From positions 48,942 through 112,941 of the forward strand of contig NBIV01000250.1 of assembly GCA_003194525.1 (NCBI GenBank): a stretch of DNA of 64,000 nucleotides, read 5' to 3'. The DNA is from Gracilariopsis chorda (Eukaryota > Rhodophyta > Florideophyceae > Gracilariales > Gracilariaceae). The position numbers and the translations under genes are program-made. Under the pieces are notes generated by a model, which worked only from the letters and a program-made list of their open reading frames with translations, did not search any database and was not told where the DNA came from. The number at the start of each line of letters is the position of its first letter. Position 1 is the first letter of the stretch. Shown piece by piece: positions 52,524 through 63,535 of this stretch.

Positions 52524-52640
52524 GATGTCCGTTCTGTACCCTTGTAAGCTAAGAAGCGTGACGAAAGTTTTGTAGGCCGCTTCGCGGCCTACAAAACTTT
52601 CGTCACGCTTCTTAGCTTACAAGGGCACAGAACAGACATC
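52524..52640. repeat. Long inverted repeat, 57-bp arms, 3-nt loop
   Basis: Left arm 52524-52580 and right arm 52584-52640 pair with two mismatches around TTC; two more A-T pairs extend it outward. The left arm includes GTACCCTTG, the recurring motif. It starts 40 bp after the short MITE copy. Confidence 0.95.
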
Positions 52641-53735
52641 AAGCCCCCTAAGGCTACCTAACACGCAAAAAAAACACGTTTGACAGGTAAAAATTGAGAA
52701 AAATAGAAAATAAATGCAGTTCAGTATCACTTGCTCACATCCTTTGACTTCTCTTTCTCGCTTGTGTCACGTTGAACAAATAAAACTTGTCTGTACCAGA
52801 TTGAACATATAACTCTTGTCTGTACCAGTTTTACACGTAACTACCCGTAAATAGGTACAGATCGGGGTTCACATGACGAAATCAATTATTAGCAGAACCT
52901 CAAAATCCAATACAGTACCCTTTTCTGTACCCCAATAAGAGCTGATTGCAAGATTACGGAAAAGGCCAAGCCAGACTTGCTGCTATCCATGTATCAAGCA
53001 ACGCTCAGTTCTTATGTGGATTGGTATGAGCAATTCTGAATCATTTACGAATACTTGCACTTCATAATATCGAAGCTTAAACCTGAAAAATCTTCACTAA
53101 CATTTAACTTCTTTAAACATGTTCTCGTAAGTGTAAAACAACATTCTTCTCAGTACATAATCAACAGTCTGAACCAGCACTTATTTTAACTTTTGCGTAC
53201 AACATCCGTGACAACAGTAGAATCTTTTTCTAGCTTTGTACTCAAATCGGTTACATCTCAGTCGCTGCTACAGAATCATTTACACAAAACAAATTTAAAT
53301 TTGAATGCTTAAGTAAAGCAAATTGATGATACTACGTCAAACAATTTTTGGCCATCAGCATCATAAACTGAGACCCAGGTTCACGTTTTGACTCCCAGTT
53401 TGGATATTTCGATGTAATGTACATATGTGCATTCTGGGGAGTTTTATAAGACTAAAAATGTTTGGTGCTGGCTGCTGTGTTAAGTTTTCATGTAAATAAA
53501 GCCATGTTCACAAGTTTCTTCGTTGCGCGGAACCTTGCACAAAGCACAAAAATATCAAAATACGAATGATCTGCATTTCTATCACCAAACATGTTTCGTA
53601 GCCCAGCTTCTTTTATTTGTGATTGTTCAACAAGGAAGCAATGAATTCCTTTCAACATGGGACTTTGTTCAGCATTACTGAAAACTTCAGTGCTAACAAC
53701 ATGCTAAATTCTAAGACTATCAAAAAGAAGGTCGC
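52641..53735. other. AT-rich stretch without genes
   Basis: About 1.1 kb of distinctly AT-richer DNA than its surroundings, with no open frame of note. It leads into the 146-bp satellite. Confidence 0.6.
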
Positions 53736-53737
53736 GT

Positions 53738-54720
53738 TTCCATTGCTGCTGCGTCCATGGCTGTGCCGTAGACATGAGAACAATCGTGGGATGTTGCCAC
53801 GATTGTTCTCTCTGCAGCAGTGGCGGGATTAGCTGTGCCGTAAAAGAAGCTGCTTTCCCAGGCTGGTCCAGGGAACGCAGCCTTTCCGATGATGCTGCAT
53901 GCACGGCTGTGCTGTGGACATAAGAACAATCGTGGGATGTTCCCACGATTGTTCTCTGTGCAGTAGTGGCGGGATTGGCTGTCCCATATAAGGAGCTCCG
54001 TTCCCAAGCTAGTCCAGGGAACTCAGGCTCCTTGATGCTGCCCCGTTCATGGCTGTGCCGTGGAAATGAGAACAATCGTGGGCTGTTCCCACGATTGTTC
54101 TCTGTGCGGCAGTGGCGGGATTGGCTGTGCCATAAAAGAAGCTGCGTTCCTAGGCTAGTCCAGGGAATGCAGCCTCTTCGATGCTGCTGCGTCCATGGCT
54201 GTGGCGTTGACATGAAAAACATCGTGGGACGTTCCCACGATTGTTCTCTGTGCAGCAGTGCCATATTTGGCTATGCCATATAAGAAGCTGCGTTCCCAGG
54301 CTACTTCAGAGAACGCAGCCTCTCCGATACTGCTGCGTCCATGGCTGTGCCGTAGACATGAGAACAATCGTGGGATGTTCCCACGATTGTTCTCTCTGCA
54401 GCAGTGGCGGGATTGGCTGTGCCATAAAAGAAGCTGCTTGCCCAGGCTGGTCCAGGGAACGCAGCCTTTCCGATGCTGCTGCATACACGGCTGTGCTGTG
54501 GACATGAGAACAATCGTGGGATGTTCCCACGATTGTTCCCTGTACGGCAGTACCGGGACTGGTTGTGCCATAAAGGAAGCTGCGTTCCCAAACTAGTCCA
54601 GGGAACGCAGCCTTTCCGATGCTGCTGCATCCGTGGCTGTGCCATGGACATGAGAAGACTCGTGGGTTGACCCCACGATGGTTCTCAGTGCAGCAGTGGC
54701 GGGCTTGGATTGGGCAAGGA
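53738..54720 (+). repeat. Tandem array of seven 146-bp units, each with a hairpin
   Basis: The palindrome AGAACAATCGTGGGA, TGT, TCCCACGATTGTTCT recurs with starts near 53776, 53922, 54068, 54214, 54360, 54506 and 54651, a spacing of 146, 146, 146, 146, 146 and 145 bp. The hairpin is perfect in units 2, 5 and mostly 6, and carries changes in units 1, 3, 4 and 7. Between hairpins the units share GGAACGCAGCCT.TCCGATGCTGCTGC, CATGGCTGTG, and GGCTGTGCCATAAAAGAAGCTGCGTTCCCA. Open frames through the array on both strands are repeat artefacts. The array ends about 240 bp from the 3' end of the recombinase gene. Confidence 0.95.
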
Positions 54721-54960
54721 TAAAGTATTACTCGGAGACTGTAGCTGTAACTGCAGCCACTGCCTTGATGGTTCTTAGATGAAGTACATTACGACCACGC
54801 TACAAGTAGATTGTAAGGAAGGCACTGGATTTACCTGGAGCATGTAGTGAGAAGAACCGGTCTTTCCTCCTCCTGTCTTCGTTGAGTATAGTACCCCGCA
54901 GATACAGTTTCCGCAACATAAGGACGTATACTACATTTATTACAATACTTGTTTATCATT

Positions 54961-56136
54961 CTATTCTCCCCACACTTCTTTCTCGAATTGTTCATAAGCT
55001 TCCGGATCCGTCAACCAGTTTGTGTTTCTTGAAATAGATCGGGCATGCTCAATCATATGCGATACACTGTGAAATCGCGGTAGCTCACGAGGTGCATCGT
55101 TATTGTACGCAGCACAATAATTTGAGTAAGCGTTAGGTCCAACCATACCCAGCTTACGCATAATAAACTCATCCATATACCCCAAAATTCTATGAAGTTG
55201 CACACATCCTCGTTTTATCGAGTGTCCTGTGTACGCGTGAACATCAGCTTTTCCGATTCCAATTGAAGACAGACGGTCTCGCATGAAAGAAACAAACTTG
55301 TTACTACTTAGTGCGCGTTCAAATACCAATCTCTCTCCAGCTTGCGTTTGTACAACGTCCGGGAAAAGAGCTCCGTCATCATTTCCACGTGCGGATATCC
55401 AAGAATAAAGGGCAATGAAAGGATCCAGGAAGAGGGAGTGGGAAAGAGGTGTGTTACCGTCCCAGTCAGATATCTCATAGACTCTCTCTATTGTTGAGTT
55501 CTTAATAGCGCAACATAAAGATAGTGTGGCTGACTGTCTTCCAATTGAGACGTTCTTCATCTGCAACTTAGTAATTTCGTCAAAGCGAAGACCAAGATAC
55601 AAACCTAGGACAAATATTGAATGCAGTGCAATGTCCATTAGTTTCATACTGTTTGATCCGAACCAGAACTTCTCGGCGTGGTCACACACAATTTCAACAG
55701 TTATTGGTCTTGCTCGAATCTTTACCCCTCCATACTTCGCAAGGTTTACTTTGTATGCTCGACGAAACCGATCAAAATCAGGATTTCCAGTTAGTGGATT
55801 TCCTTTTGTAACTCCACTCGACGCATCACTAAACCAAGTTCCATCATGGCCATACTTTTCATACATAAGCCTCAACCCTTGCACATACCCGCCGAAAGTA
55901 TCAATCTTCAGTGCAGTCTTAGTGTTATATCTACAGTGGTTCACGAGAAAATTCATGAGTAAGACAGGAGAGTTCTGGGACACCGCATGCGGATCGCGTG
56001 CATTGTGCTTTCTGGCAAATGCAAGAAAGAGGCGTTCGGCTCTTTCCCTGTTTGAAATCGTAGAATCGCTGTATGACTTATTGATTATTTCTGAAACCGA
56101 ACGCAGTTCTTCTGACGGTGCTTCAAGATTTGCCAT
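54961..56136 (-). CDS. Crypton-like tyrosine recombinase
   Basis: The 391-residue protein has the layout of a tyrosine recombinase. The N-terminal half (about residues 10-150) resembles a SAM-like core-binding domain, with SYSDSTISNRERAERLFLAFARKH near the start. The catalytic half has Arg184 in LGLYLGLRFDEITKLQ, His305 and Arg309 in YTGHSIKRG, and candidate nucleophile tyrosines 340 and 344 in PNAYSNYCAAYN. The H-S-I-K-R-G spacing and the absence of a DDE triad favour a Crypton-type or related eukaryotic tyrosine-recombinase transposon over a retroelement integrase. There is no GCR1_C domain at its own C-terminus, unlike many Cryptons. It is head-to-head with the gene at 56480 across 343 bp. 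Confidence 0.85.
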   Translation of the reverse strand: MANLEAPSEELRSVSEIINKSYSDSTISNRERAERLFLAFARKHNARDPHAVSQNSPVLLMNFLVNHCRYNTKTALKIDTFGGYVQGLRLMYEKYGHDGTWFSDASSGVTKGNPLTGNPDFDRFRRAYKVNLAKYGGVKIRARPITVEIVCDHAEKFWFGSNSMKLMDIALHSIFVLGLYLGLRFDEITKLQMKNVSIGRQSATLSLCCAIKNSTIERVYEISDWDGNTPLSHSLFLDPFIALYSWISARGNDDGALFPDVVQTQAGERLVFERALSSNKFVSFMRDRLSSIGIGKADVHAYTGHSIKRGCVQLHRILGYMDEFIMRKLGMVGPNAYSNYCAAYNNDAPRELPRFHSVSHMIEHARSISRNTNWLTDPEAYEQFEKEVWGE

Positions 56137-56479
56137 TTCCCGGCTGTTCCTTGATCCAGTGACTGCTTAGTCGTTCTTAATGGCTTGTGATATAAAACGA
56201 TTGTAGGTCACGAGATTATCCTGCCGTGAAGAACAAGTCCTGGCAGTGAGGTAACACTTAAAATACTTGAATACTAGTCCTGCTCAGAGCTAGCCAGATT
56301 GACAGCTGTACACTCACAGAAATATTTTTGCAGGTCGTGATCCCGCAGAACACCAAACACAATCTATTCTCTCTATCTGTGGAGTTTTCTTGGCCTCCCG
56401 ATCTGCGAGGGGAGAGTGGAAGTTTTGCTTCAAATCCTGTTGATGTGTAAACGTGGTCAAGGCATAACACTAGGCATAA
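56137..56479. promoter_or_regulatory. Presumed bidirectional promoter of the recombinase gene pair
   Basis: The 343-bp gap lies between two divergent start codons and has no open gene. No TATA-like or palindromic site stands out by eye. Confidence 0.4.
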
Positions 56480-57343
56480 ATGGAACGAAAAGGTCCTATT
56501 CGTCCACAGCAAGGAGGAGGAACTGGTGTTGGACTGAAAATACCTCCTCAGATATATCTCGTTGAGCCAAAAAAGTTCTCAGTTATAACGTCGGAAATGA
56601 AGAGTTTGTTGAATGCCACTAAACGCCAAACTGAGCGGCATCTACAGCTATCAAATCCGTTGGATCGAAAAACTTTAAGGCAAAAACTACAACACTTGGA
56701 GGTTTTGGAAGAGTCTTTGTTATGGAGAATGTTCCTTTTGTGTCACCGAAAGGGTAATGACAAACTCCGTGCGACAACTGTGGCAAGCAATGATTTACTT
56801 TGTAAGAAGGTATCCGTTGGTAATGCCATAGAGCCTGTACCGCGTGATGAGTGTACTTGCAATAAACACACATTTGCATGTGAGAGGTCAGCAATAGTTA
56901 CAAAGCCTATGAAAGAGATTGACAAGCATCTTCGTCGAAAACAGAATATGCAATCGAACACTTGTTTCAGGACACCTATTTTGCAGTTTATACCGGGGCT
57001 TCCGAAACGTATTGAAGAAGTTGTACAGTTGTGGAGAAAGGGCGATCGTGGTCGATTTCACCCCATTTTCTTGTTCGACACCGCGAAGCAGCGTAAGAAG
57101 ATGATTGTAGGATATTCAGATTTGCGATGGAAGCAATCTGGTCAGAAAGCTGCGTTTTATAAGTATAAGAGGCTTGTCACACTTGTTACACAGGCACATG
57201 GTAGGCTCGGTATATTTGAAGTTGACAGCAGCAGTTGGACAGAAGCCTTATCGTGTTATCATGCCAGGTATGATAGTGAAGATAAGCCTGTCCCACTCAG
57301 CACGTTCTTCACAACAGGAAAGCAGCGATTCAACAAACGTTGA
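56480..57343 (+). CDS. GCR1_C-like DNA-binding protein, divergent partner of the recombinase
   Basis: The 287-residue protein starts at the ATG at 56480. Residues about 175-240 resemble the GCR1_C DNA-binding domain found at the end of Crypton recombinases: IEEVVQLWRKGDRGRFHPI, then a basic stretch, then YSDLRWKQSGQKAAF and YKYKRLVTLV, following the LW...G..P, ..W... and F..R..I pattern. Upstream are a helical segment (MKSLLNATKRQTERHL, LRQKLQHLEVLEESLLW) and a Cys/His cluster (DECTCNKHTFACER) that might bind zinc. The C-terminus is polar and basic. The similarity is weak and by eye, so a novel domain is possible. Position and orientation suggest that it works with the recombinase. Confidence 0.55.
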   Translation: MERKGPIRPQQGGGTGVGLKIPPQIYLVEPKKFSVITSEMKSLLNATKRQTERHLQLSNPLDRKTLRQKLQHLEVLEESLLWRMFLLCHRKGNDKLRATTVASNDLLCKKVSVGNAIEPVPRDECTCNKHTFACERSAIVTKPMKEIDKHLRRKQNMQSNTCFRTPILQFIPGLPKRIEEVVQLWRKGDRGRFHPIFLFDTAKQRKKMIVGYSDLRWKQSGQKAAFYKYKRLVTLVTQAHGRLGIFEVDSSSWTEALSCYHARYDSEDKPVPLSTFFTTGKQRFNKR

Positions 57344-59640
57344 ATCACTGAATTTAAGATATTGGTACTACTTTTCTGTACTCCAACCTTTTCATGTCAT
57401 GAAGCAACAGCTTCAGAAAAGTAAAACGAGAATGGATGTTGCTGGTTAGCAGTTTTTATTGAATGGTGAAGCTCTGTATTTGAAAAGTTCTACAGATGTA
57501 ACATGTGTGGAAGGAAGCACAGATCATACGGGAGTTTTGGTTATTCACACATCAGGTACCAGAGGAAACTGTAGTAAAATTTCTGATTGCATTGTCGAAG
57601 AATGATATGTCAGGGGTTGTATTCGCTTTGGCATGTTCGAAAAGGCACAATGAGTGGCCAGCTCTTTAACTCTAACACCATGTGTTTGGCTGTGAGTTCA
57701 AAGTGCTTAACGACTAGGGAGGTTGTTAAACTTGTCCACGCGATCACCAGATGGATCCTCTCCACGCACAAAGAATTTTTGTAAACTATCCCCAGCACTC
57801 AGCACACCGACAGCCCGAAGACGTAGGTGGTAGCATTGGAAAATGACTTCCTGTTGTCTGTGCAAAACAGAAGAGAAGAGGCAAATGCAACCTCGCAGAT
57901 CCTACCAGCCTTTTCCTTTCCTTTTACCAGACGGATCGTAGAGATTCCCACGGAAAGTTTGGCGGAATCCCGGTGGGTCTGTGACGGAGACCAGGGAGTT
58001 CAAGAAGCGAACACACCGCCTGTACCAAGATCGGAATCGGTTTATGAGGTTGTCTGGAACTAAGCTGAGATCTACAGCACACATGCGCCCCAACCGGAGC
58101 TTACCACACTTTCTCTCAAAACGTAAGGAGGAAAAGAGGGTGAGATGTCACTGGATGGTCTGGGTGGCACGAACAGGGTAGATGAAATCTGCCTTTCCCG
58201 TTTTATGCCTTACCTCAAGTCGAGGAAACATTGGCAAATTCTGGAATAAACACCACGAGCCAGAAATGTATTATACATGTGAGTCTGCGCACAGAAGTTT
58301 TGTACAGTTCTACTGCTCCTGAGAAAACGAGTTCGTGAAATTAACAAGGATGATGCAGGGTGGGGGTAAGGAACATCCATCTTCACAGACAATATTTTGT
58401 GTCAGAAGTTACGTCCGGTGTAACGGCGTAGTCATAAATTTTCATTCTTGAAAAGTAGCTCTCCGGTAGCTTTCGATGCTGAGAGATTGAGAAGGAACTT
58501 TGATAAGCTCCACCACATTGTACCAATGTACACGACTTGCGCCCATAAACAAGGAGAAAGTTCTCAAGCGCAATCACAGACCACGTTTCCATGCACAAAT
58601 TGACTCTCATGAGAAGTGTTTCCTCTCATCTTTGGTTTACTTGCGAGGATACAACCCTACCAAGTTAACCAGTCTTGCACAATGTGTAACAGAGCACATT
58701 CGGTAGGAACAGCCCACTTTTACGAGCTTTATCACATTATTACAAGGCACAGCCATGTGATAACACAAGACCAAGCACAGGCACAGCCTAAGTTCGGAGT
58801 TGTCTGATGTTGACGTAGAGAGAGACGAGTGCTAGTCGCTGTGGAAAATCTGTTTGCTCTTGCGGGTGACGGCGTACACAAGCCAGACCTATTGACGATG
58901 AACTGGTTTCTTTGTCGAAGAATGAGATGCCAGTCGTGAGGAGGGAGGGGTATGGTTCGAATTGTTTGCAGAATTACGGCCTGGGCGTTGGCCTCTCGCC
59001 GCGTCTTTCGACACAGATGCTTGTACACGACTTAGAAGGTGGTGCAGGTTATCGGTCAGAAAGGCGGAGGAGGAGGGCAGAGCGAATGCGATGCGGGGAA
59101 GCGGATCGCAGACGGTGAGATGTGGATCGTTGGTAGGGCGTTGGCGCGGCGGGTCTGCCACGGCGATGGAGGCAGCGAAGGAGACGGCCGAAGCCATGGG
59201 CAGCAGAAGAGAGGAAATGGAGGTGGGTGGGTCAGGTGGGGGTGGAAAGATGGATGTGGGGAGATATGGAGGAGGCACAAAGGAACAGAAGAATGGAGTT
59301 CAAGGGCGGGACACGGGAAAAAGACGAAAGCGCTTTGTGGACCGGAGTGGCGCGCGGCCAGTGTGGTGCACATTGTGGGCGGTGGTTCCGCCGCCACTGC
59401 GCCAAAGGCATCCACGTGTCAGAGACGGTGCGTGTCGACCGATGGCCGTGCAATGCGGCAACGGGACAGGTGTGGCCATCCGCCACCGCACGGGCGTCAT
59501 ATTTGCGGTTGTGCACTGCCATATCCGAAACGCAATGTTCGCGCCATCGCTGTGCACTGCGGCTCCTAACGCCTCCAGCACCACCGATCCGTGACTTGAA
59601 GTGATTTTCGAGCACTATCTCTACGCTGGCTTCGCAGGTG
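57344..59640. other. Gene-poor interval, GC-rich second half
   Basis: 57.3-58.8 kb has only short broken frames. 58.9-59.6 kb is GC-rich with open frames on both strands and no recognised motif. No gene is supported. Confidence 0.45.
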
Positions 59641-59649
59641 CACGTCGTC

Positions 59650-61060
59650 CAGTCCGCCATGTCCAAGCTAAAGCGAAAACATGCTCAGGCAACTTCTGTC
59701 GGAGGACCAAGTGAAAGTTACGGTGAGCCGGAAAATTAAATCCTGAGAGACCCACATGCACAACAGGGAGGTAGTGGCAGCCACATAACGCCTAGCAAGA
59801 ATTCAAAACACAGCATAAGCTCTGAAGAATTGACAACGCCCTTCCTGAATAAGGAGAAGTGTTCCGGATTTCATCCTGTAAGTCTGTGTCCCGTCACTTT
59901 GAAAGAAGAACGCTGCGAACTACTTGACGAGCACTTTGAGACGAAACGAAAAAAGGGGAAAAGCGCAAAGTCTGCCGTACCCCGCTCTGCCTATAAACCT
60001 GCTGCAAACGCGAATGACGGCCTGTACAATATCTCTCTGAAGGACATCGAAAGTCTGGACTTCGGGGACTCTGGCGCAGTCTATTTCAGGATACACTCGG
60101 ACTTTTCCCCGTCAATATGTTTCATGTACTCTGAGTTCTCAGCAGAGCCGCTCGAGAAACCTATGACACTCGACACTGCACTGAAGTCCAACGAATCGCT
60201 ACCACCAGTGAGCGCATCTTGAAAGGTCAATCTGTAGTTAAACATCGTTCTACAGCAGACTGGAATCCCAGTGCGCATCAGAGATGTACAGTTCCTGGTT
60301 GCAGATACAGAAATGCCGGAAGTGCTCCTTGGTCGGCCGTTATCGAAGGCGATGGGATTTGAATTCAACGAGCATTTACATCTCGTGGCTTCCCCCATAG
60401 ATGGAAAAGCGGAAGAGCAAGTACAATGAGACCCTTGTAGACCGTCTGTAGCGATCTATCGGGGCCTGATCTACATGTATACAGACGAGGATCCCATAGA
60501 GCCGCACGAATGTCTCCAAGCCGGATTCGGTGTGGACTCCACAAAATTTATCACAGAAGCAATGGAATCCGCAATCAAAGAGGCAAGCACGAACGGCATA
60601 TCGGGTGGAGGCGCGAGGAAGCTCCGAGGCATGTTGGAAGAACATCAAAGCTCCGGATCAAGCTGGGACCAGAACCACCAGCTGATGTGCGTCCTCTTTC
60701 GATTAAGCTTGCCCCGAATGCCAAATCGTACCGTTCTGCACAGCTCCGATACTAACCAGCACAAAGAGTATTCATCAAGCATGTACTATGTGATCTCAAG
60801 AAGATTGGCGCAGTATACACGAATGATCAGACACAGTTGGCCTGCTCAGCTCTGGCAGTTTCAAAACCCGGCACGGACCCACTACGCTTCACCGTCCACC
60901 TGCGTGGAACGAATTTCAAGACACTACCTTTGAATTCCGCCTTGGCTCATCTGGAATCGATCCCACAGGACTGTGGAGGAAGCAAGGTTTCGCAAATATA
61001 GACACACGCCTCGAGACAAAGAGCTACTTCTCTTCCATAGCTTGACGTCTATTCTAGGGT
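59650..61060 (+). pseudogene. Degraded Ty3/gypsy-type retroelement (protease and reverse transcriptase remains)
   Basis: Read in shifting frames, 60235-60400 encodes a retropepsin end (VQFLVADTEMPEVLLGRPLS then KAMGFEFNEHLHLV), and about 60630-60990 encodes the start of a reverse transcriptase (KLGPEPPADVRPLSIKLAPN, then YRSAQLRY, then WPAQLWQFQNPARTHYASPS for a WASPA-like block). Several stops and frame changes break it, and no LTRs are visible. It is an old non-functional copy. Upstream 59830-60222 is an open 130-codon frame that may be its gag or linker region. Confidence 0.7.
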
Positions 61061-61266
61061 ATCGTACTTAAAACCACATACTTCGGTCTACCATCATTAC
61101 ACCGTAGCTCCAGCGTGACCTCGATGACGGAAGGAGAGAACGCCTGGGATCTGCAAATCTGAAGTGGAGTACTTAAGGGTTCGGAGTTACAAGTTTAGCT
61201 TCTAGTTCTGTTCTTTCGTTCGTTAGTTCCATCTTTCAGACCAGAATTGTGCAGTTGACTCTTTTC

Positions 61267-61900
61267 TCATGACATTTTCAGCTTCTCTACCCAAATGAGA
61301 GCAGTGTCAAGTTTGGTATTTGAAAATGTGGTCTGGGTTCGAAAACATTCCATCGCATCAGCCATCACATCACCGTCCAACGTGTCCGCATCGGCACAGA
61401 TCTCTCCATCATCATCCTGCTCTGCACCACTGCCATTTCCGTTGTCGTCTACCCCAGTCATTCCTTGGCCCTCATCCACAGGCTTTGATGCATCGCGCTC
61501 TTTCTCTACGTCGAGTTCTATGATCCCATTCCCATCTTCCGCTTATTCGGCGGCACCACCCTATACCCCTTCATTTGCCTCCCCGGGTCGTCCTCCATCC
61601 CCCTCTATCTTTGCACCGCCACGCTCTCCACGGTCATTAAGCTCTGTGACACCACCGTCTATCACGTCATCAATATCCCTCTTTGCTTTGCTTCTTCATT
61701 TAGCTCAGCTTCTCCGCCCTCCCCGTCGTCGTCCATCTCAGCTGCTGCGTGTTCGATTTTGTCGTCCACTTCGATCCCGTCGCTCCCCTTGTCAAACTCT
61801 CCTTCCTTGCCATCGCCTACACCTATCATCTGCCCTGTTGTTGCAACATCTGACTTTATTTTTACCGATGTCCGCTCCGCTCAGATACGGACGTGCTCGG
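61267..61900 (-). pseudogene. Possible acidic-protein gene in three frames, or chance
   Basis: On the minus strand three consecutive segments in different frames are all strongly acidic: one with HAAAEMDDDGEGGEAELNEE, one with DDVIDGGVTELNDRGE, and one with IIELDVEKERDASKPVDEGQ that runs to ALIWVEKLKMS and a stop at 61267. No short introns with usual donors fit. This looks like one acidic gene broken by frameshifts. A 236-codon Ser/Pro-rich plus-strand frame at 61295-62005 overlaps it; which strand was coding is not certain. Confidence 0.3.
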
Positions 61901-62005
61901 ATTCACGAAGTACTAGTCAGCAAATTCATTCACAGGTACCTCGCCTACCACGGCGAATGTTTTCAAAAGTGGACGATGTGGCTTAGTAAGTATCTCAATC
62001 AGTAG

Positions 62006-62842
62006 GCCAGATAAGGTTGTTCACACCACTCAGACCAGATTCTATGGTCATGAAAATCTTCTGCGTAGTGGCGATGAGTGTGCTTTCATTGATACATCAG
62101 ATGACAAAACAGCAGATTAGAAGACACCTTACGCAAGGTGGGATAAGGAGTTGGCGACACTGAAGAGCTCTTTAACTGGCATTGGGGAGTACGGCAGCAA
62201 CCAATTCCGTGTGCCGCAGCGAGCAGCGTGATAATTTCCACGCACATGAGAGGGACAACTTATCGCATGGGTGTTAGTGGCAGATCGAAGTAGAGCGGAC
62301 CAGGTGCTTTGGCATAGAAAGATGGAATTAACTTTACTGAAGATGCTCATGGATCACTTAGTGTTCCTATGCTCAGTCAAGAGAGGGTTTCCGTGGTAAA
62401 ACGAAGGTCGGGGCAAAGTGTAGTTTACATGTTGCGAACGCTGTACCAAGGAGGCATGGAAAAGGGGTGGAATTAGGATGGGGATCATTGTTAAGAACTT
62501 TGGTTCAATCCGGTTTGTAAGCATTGGCGGTTCGACATGTTCCGTTACTGCTACTTCCGAGACCGAGATTACGTACACTGCTTCTTCTTCGTCCTCTGGT
62601 CTTAAGCGCCTCGTAGTAACATGTACCCAGACATGATTCCGGGGTACATTTGTCACACGTACTGCCGTATAGAAGAATAAAGTTGGTTGAACAGTTCGAG
62701 AACGTTAACAATTATGCGATCCTTGACATCATAGCCCTCCGGTATTTTGACAGCATCTCTCAGGTTTTCTGTGTCGTGAAATGCTTTAAAAACCTCATGA
62801 GCCCTATGACGTGCTCTATATCGATCATTGGATGGAAGGTGG
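62006..62842. other. Intergenic spacer, no gene seen
   Basis: Only short frames without recognisable features. Confidence 0.45.
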
Positions 62843-63535
62843 CTACGAATGAGAAAACCACATTTCCATATGCCAGAAGCAAAGAACAAAATCTTGGCGC
62901 TTTAAGAAATGAAGACGACCGTCGTCGTCACAACCGCTTCCATCGGGTAATGTTTTCCGTCCCCTTCCTCCCTTGGCAAACGTTTTAGCCTTTTCTTCTA
63001 CAACACCACCAACATGATTTTTCTTTTGTTGCACTTCTCTCCTTCCACTGTACTCTTCTTTCTGCTCACAGTTTCCAACTTTAACTTTCGTTGTCGTTAC
63101 GACCAGAAGGAGAAGGGTGATCTCTACTTTCTTTTTCTCGATGTTCTTCTTTTCTCTCTCTTCTTTTCGTAAGCGACGTTCCATTCGCTTTTTGTTTTTC
63201 TTTTTACGCTTTTCGTACTCTTCCTCGGACATACCTTCCGGTCGACTCCTTTTCTTGCAGTTAACGTAATCCAGCCATTGCTTCATATCTTTTGTATTGA
63301 TTGGTTTTCGACAGTTCGGACAGCAGTTGTTCAGAGGATAGCTTACTTCTAGCTCCTCTCTACCGTTTCTGTCTCGTAACATTCGATATATTGTTCCTCT
63401 TTCCTGATTGTGTTTAGGAAACATCCTTGATATGCAGTCGTAATGAAATACATGATAGCAGTCAAGCTGCACCACATTTCCAGCCAAATTCTCGAGACAG
63501 ATTGAACACTCTTTAGGATGCCCAAGATGTACCAT
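62843..63535 (-). CDS. RING-H2 finger protein, probable E3 ubiquitin ligase
   Basis: The 230-residue product starts near its RING finger: CSICLENLAG (first Cys pair), LDCYHVFHYDCISRMF (Cys, His, His, Cys) and, after an unusually long loop of about 30 residues, CCPNCRKPI. The ligand order C..C, C.H..H..C, C..C is the RING-H2 type. It is followed by a long Lys/Glu/Arg-rich helix (EEEYEKRKKKNKKRMERRLRKEEREK), likely a coiled coil or nuclear signal, and a basic tail. RING-H2 proteins usually bind E2 enzymes and transfer ubiquitin. There is no membrane segment. The C-terminus after about residue 150 is low in conserved features and may be poorly constrained. Confidence 0.8.
   Translation of the reverse strand: MVHLGHPKECSICLENLAGNVVQLDCYHVFHYDCISRMFPKHNQERGTIYRMLRDRNGREELEVSYPLNNCCPNCRKPINTKDMKQWLDYVNCKKRSRPEGMSEEEYEKRKKKNKKRMERRLRKEEREKKNIEKKKVEITLLLLVVTTTKVKVGNCEQKEEYSGRREVQQKKNHVGGVVEEKAKTFAKGGRGRKTLPDGSGCDDDGRLHFLKRQDFVLCFWHMEMWFSHS

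Noticed and set aside
53704..54651. Long open frames on both strands in the 146-bp array
   Set aside because: They follow from the repeat and encode repeated unrelated peptides with no start context or domain.
53738..54720. Hairpin array considered as a CRISPR array
   Set aside because: Eukaryotic context, 146-bp units repeated over their whole length and no unique spacers.
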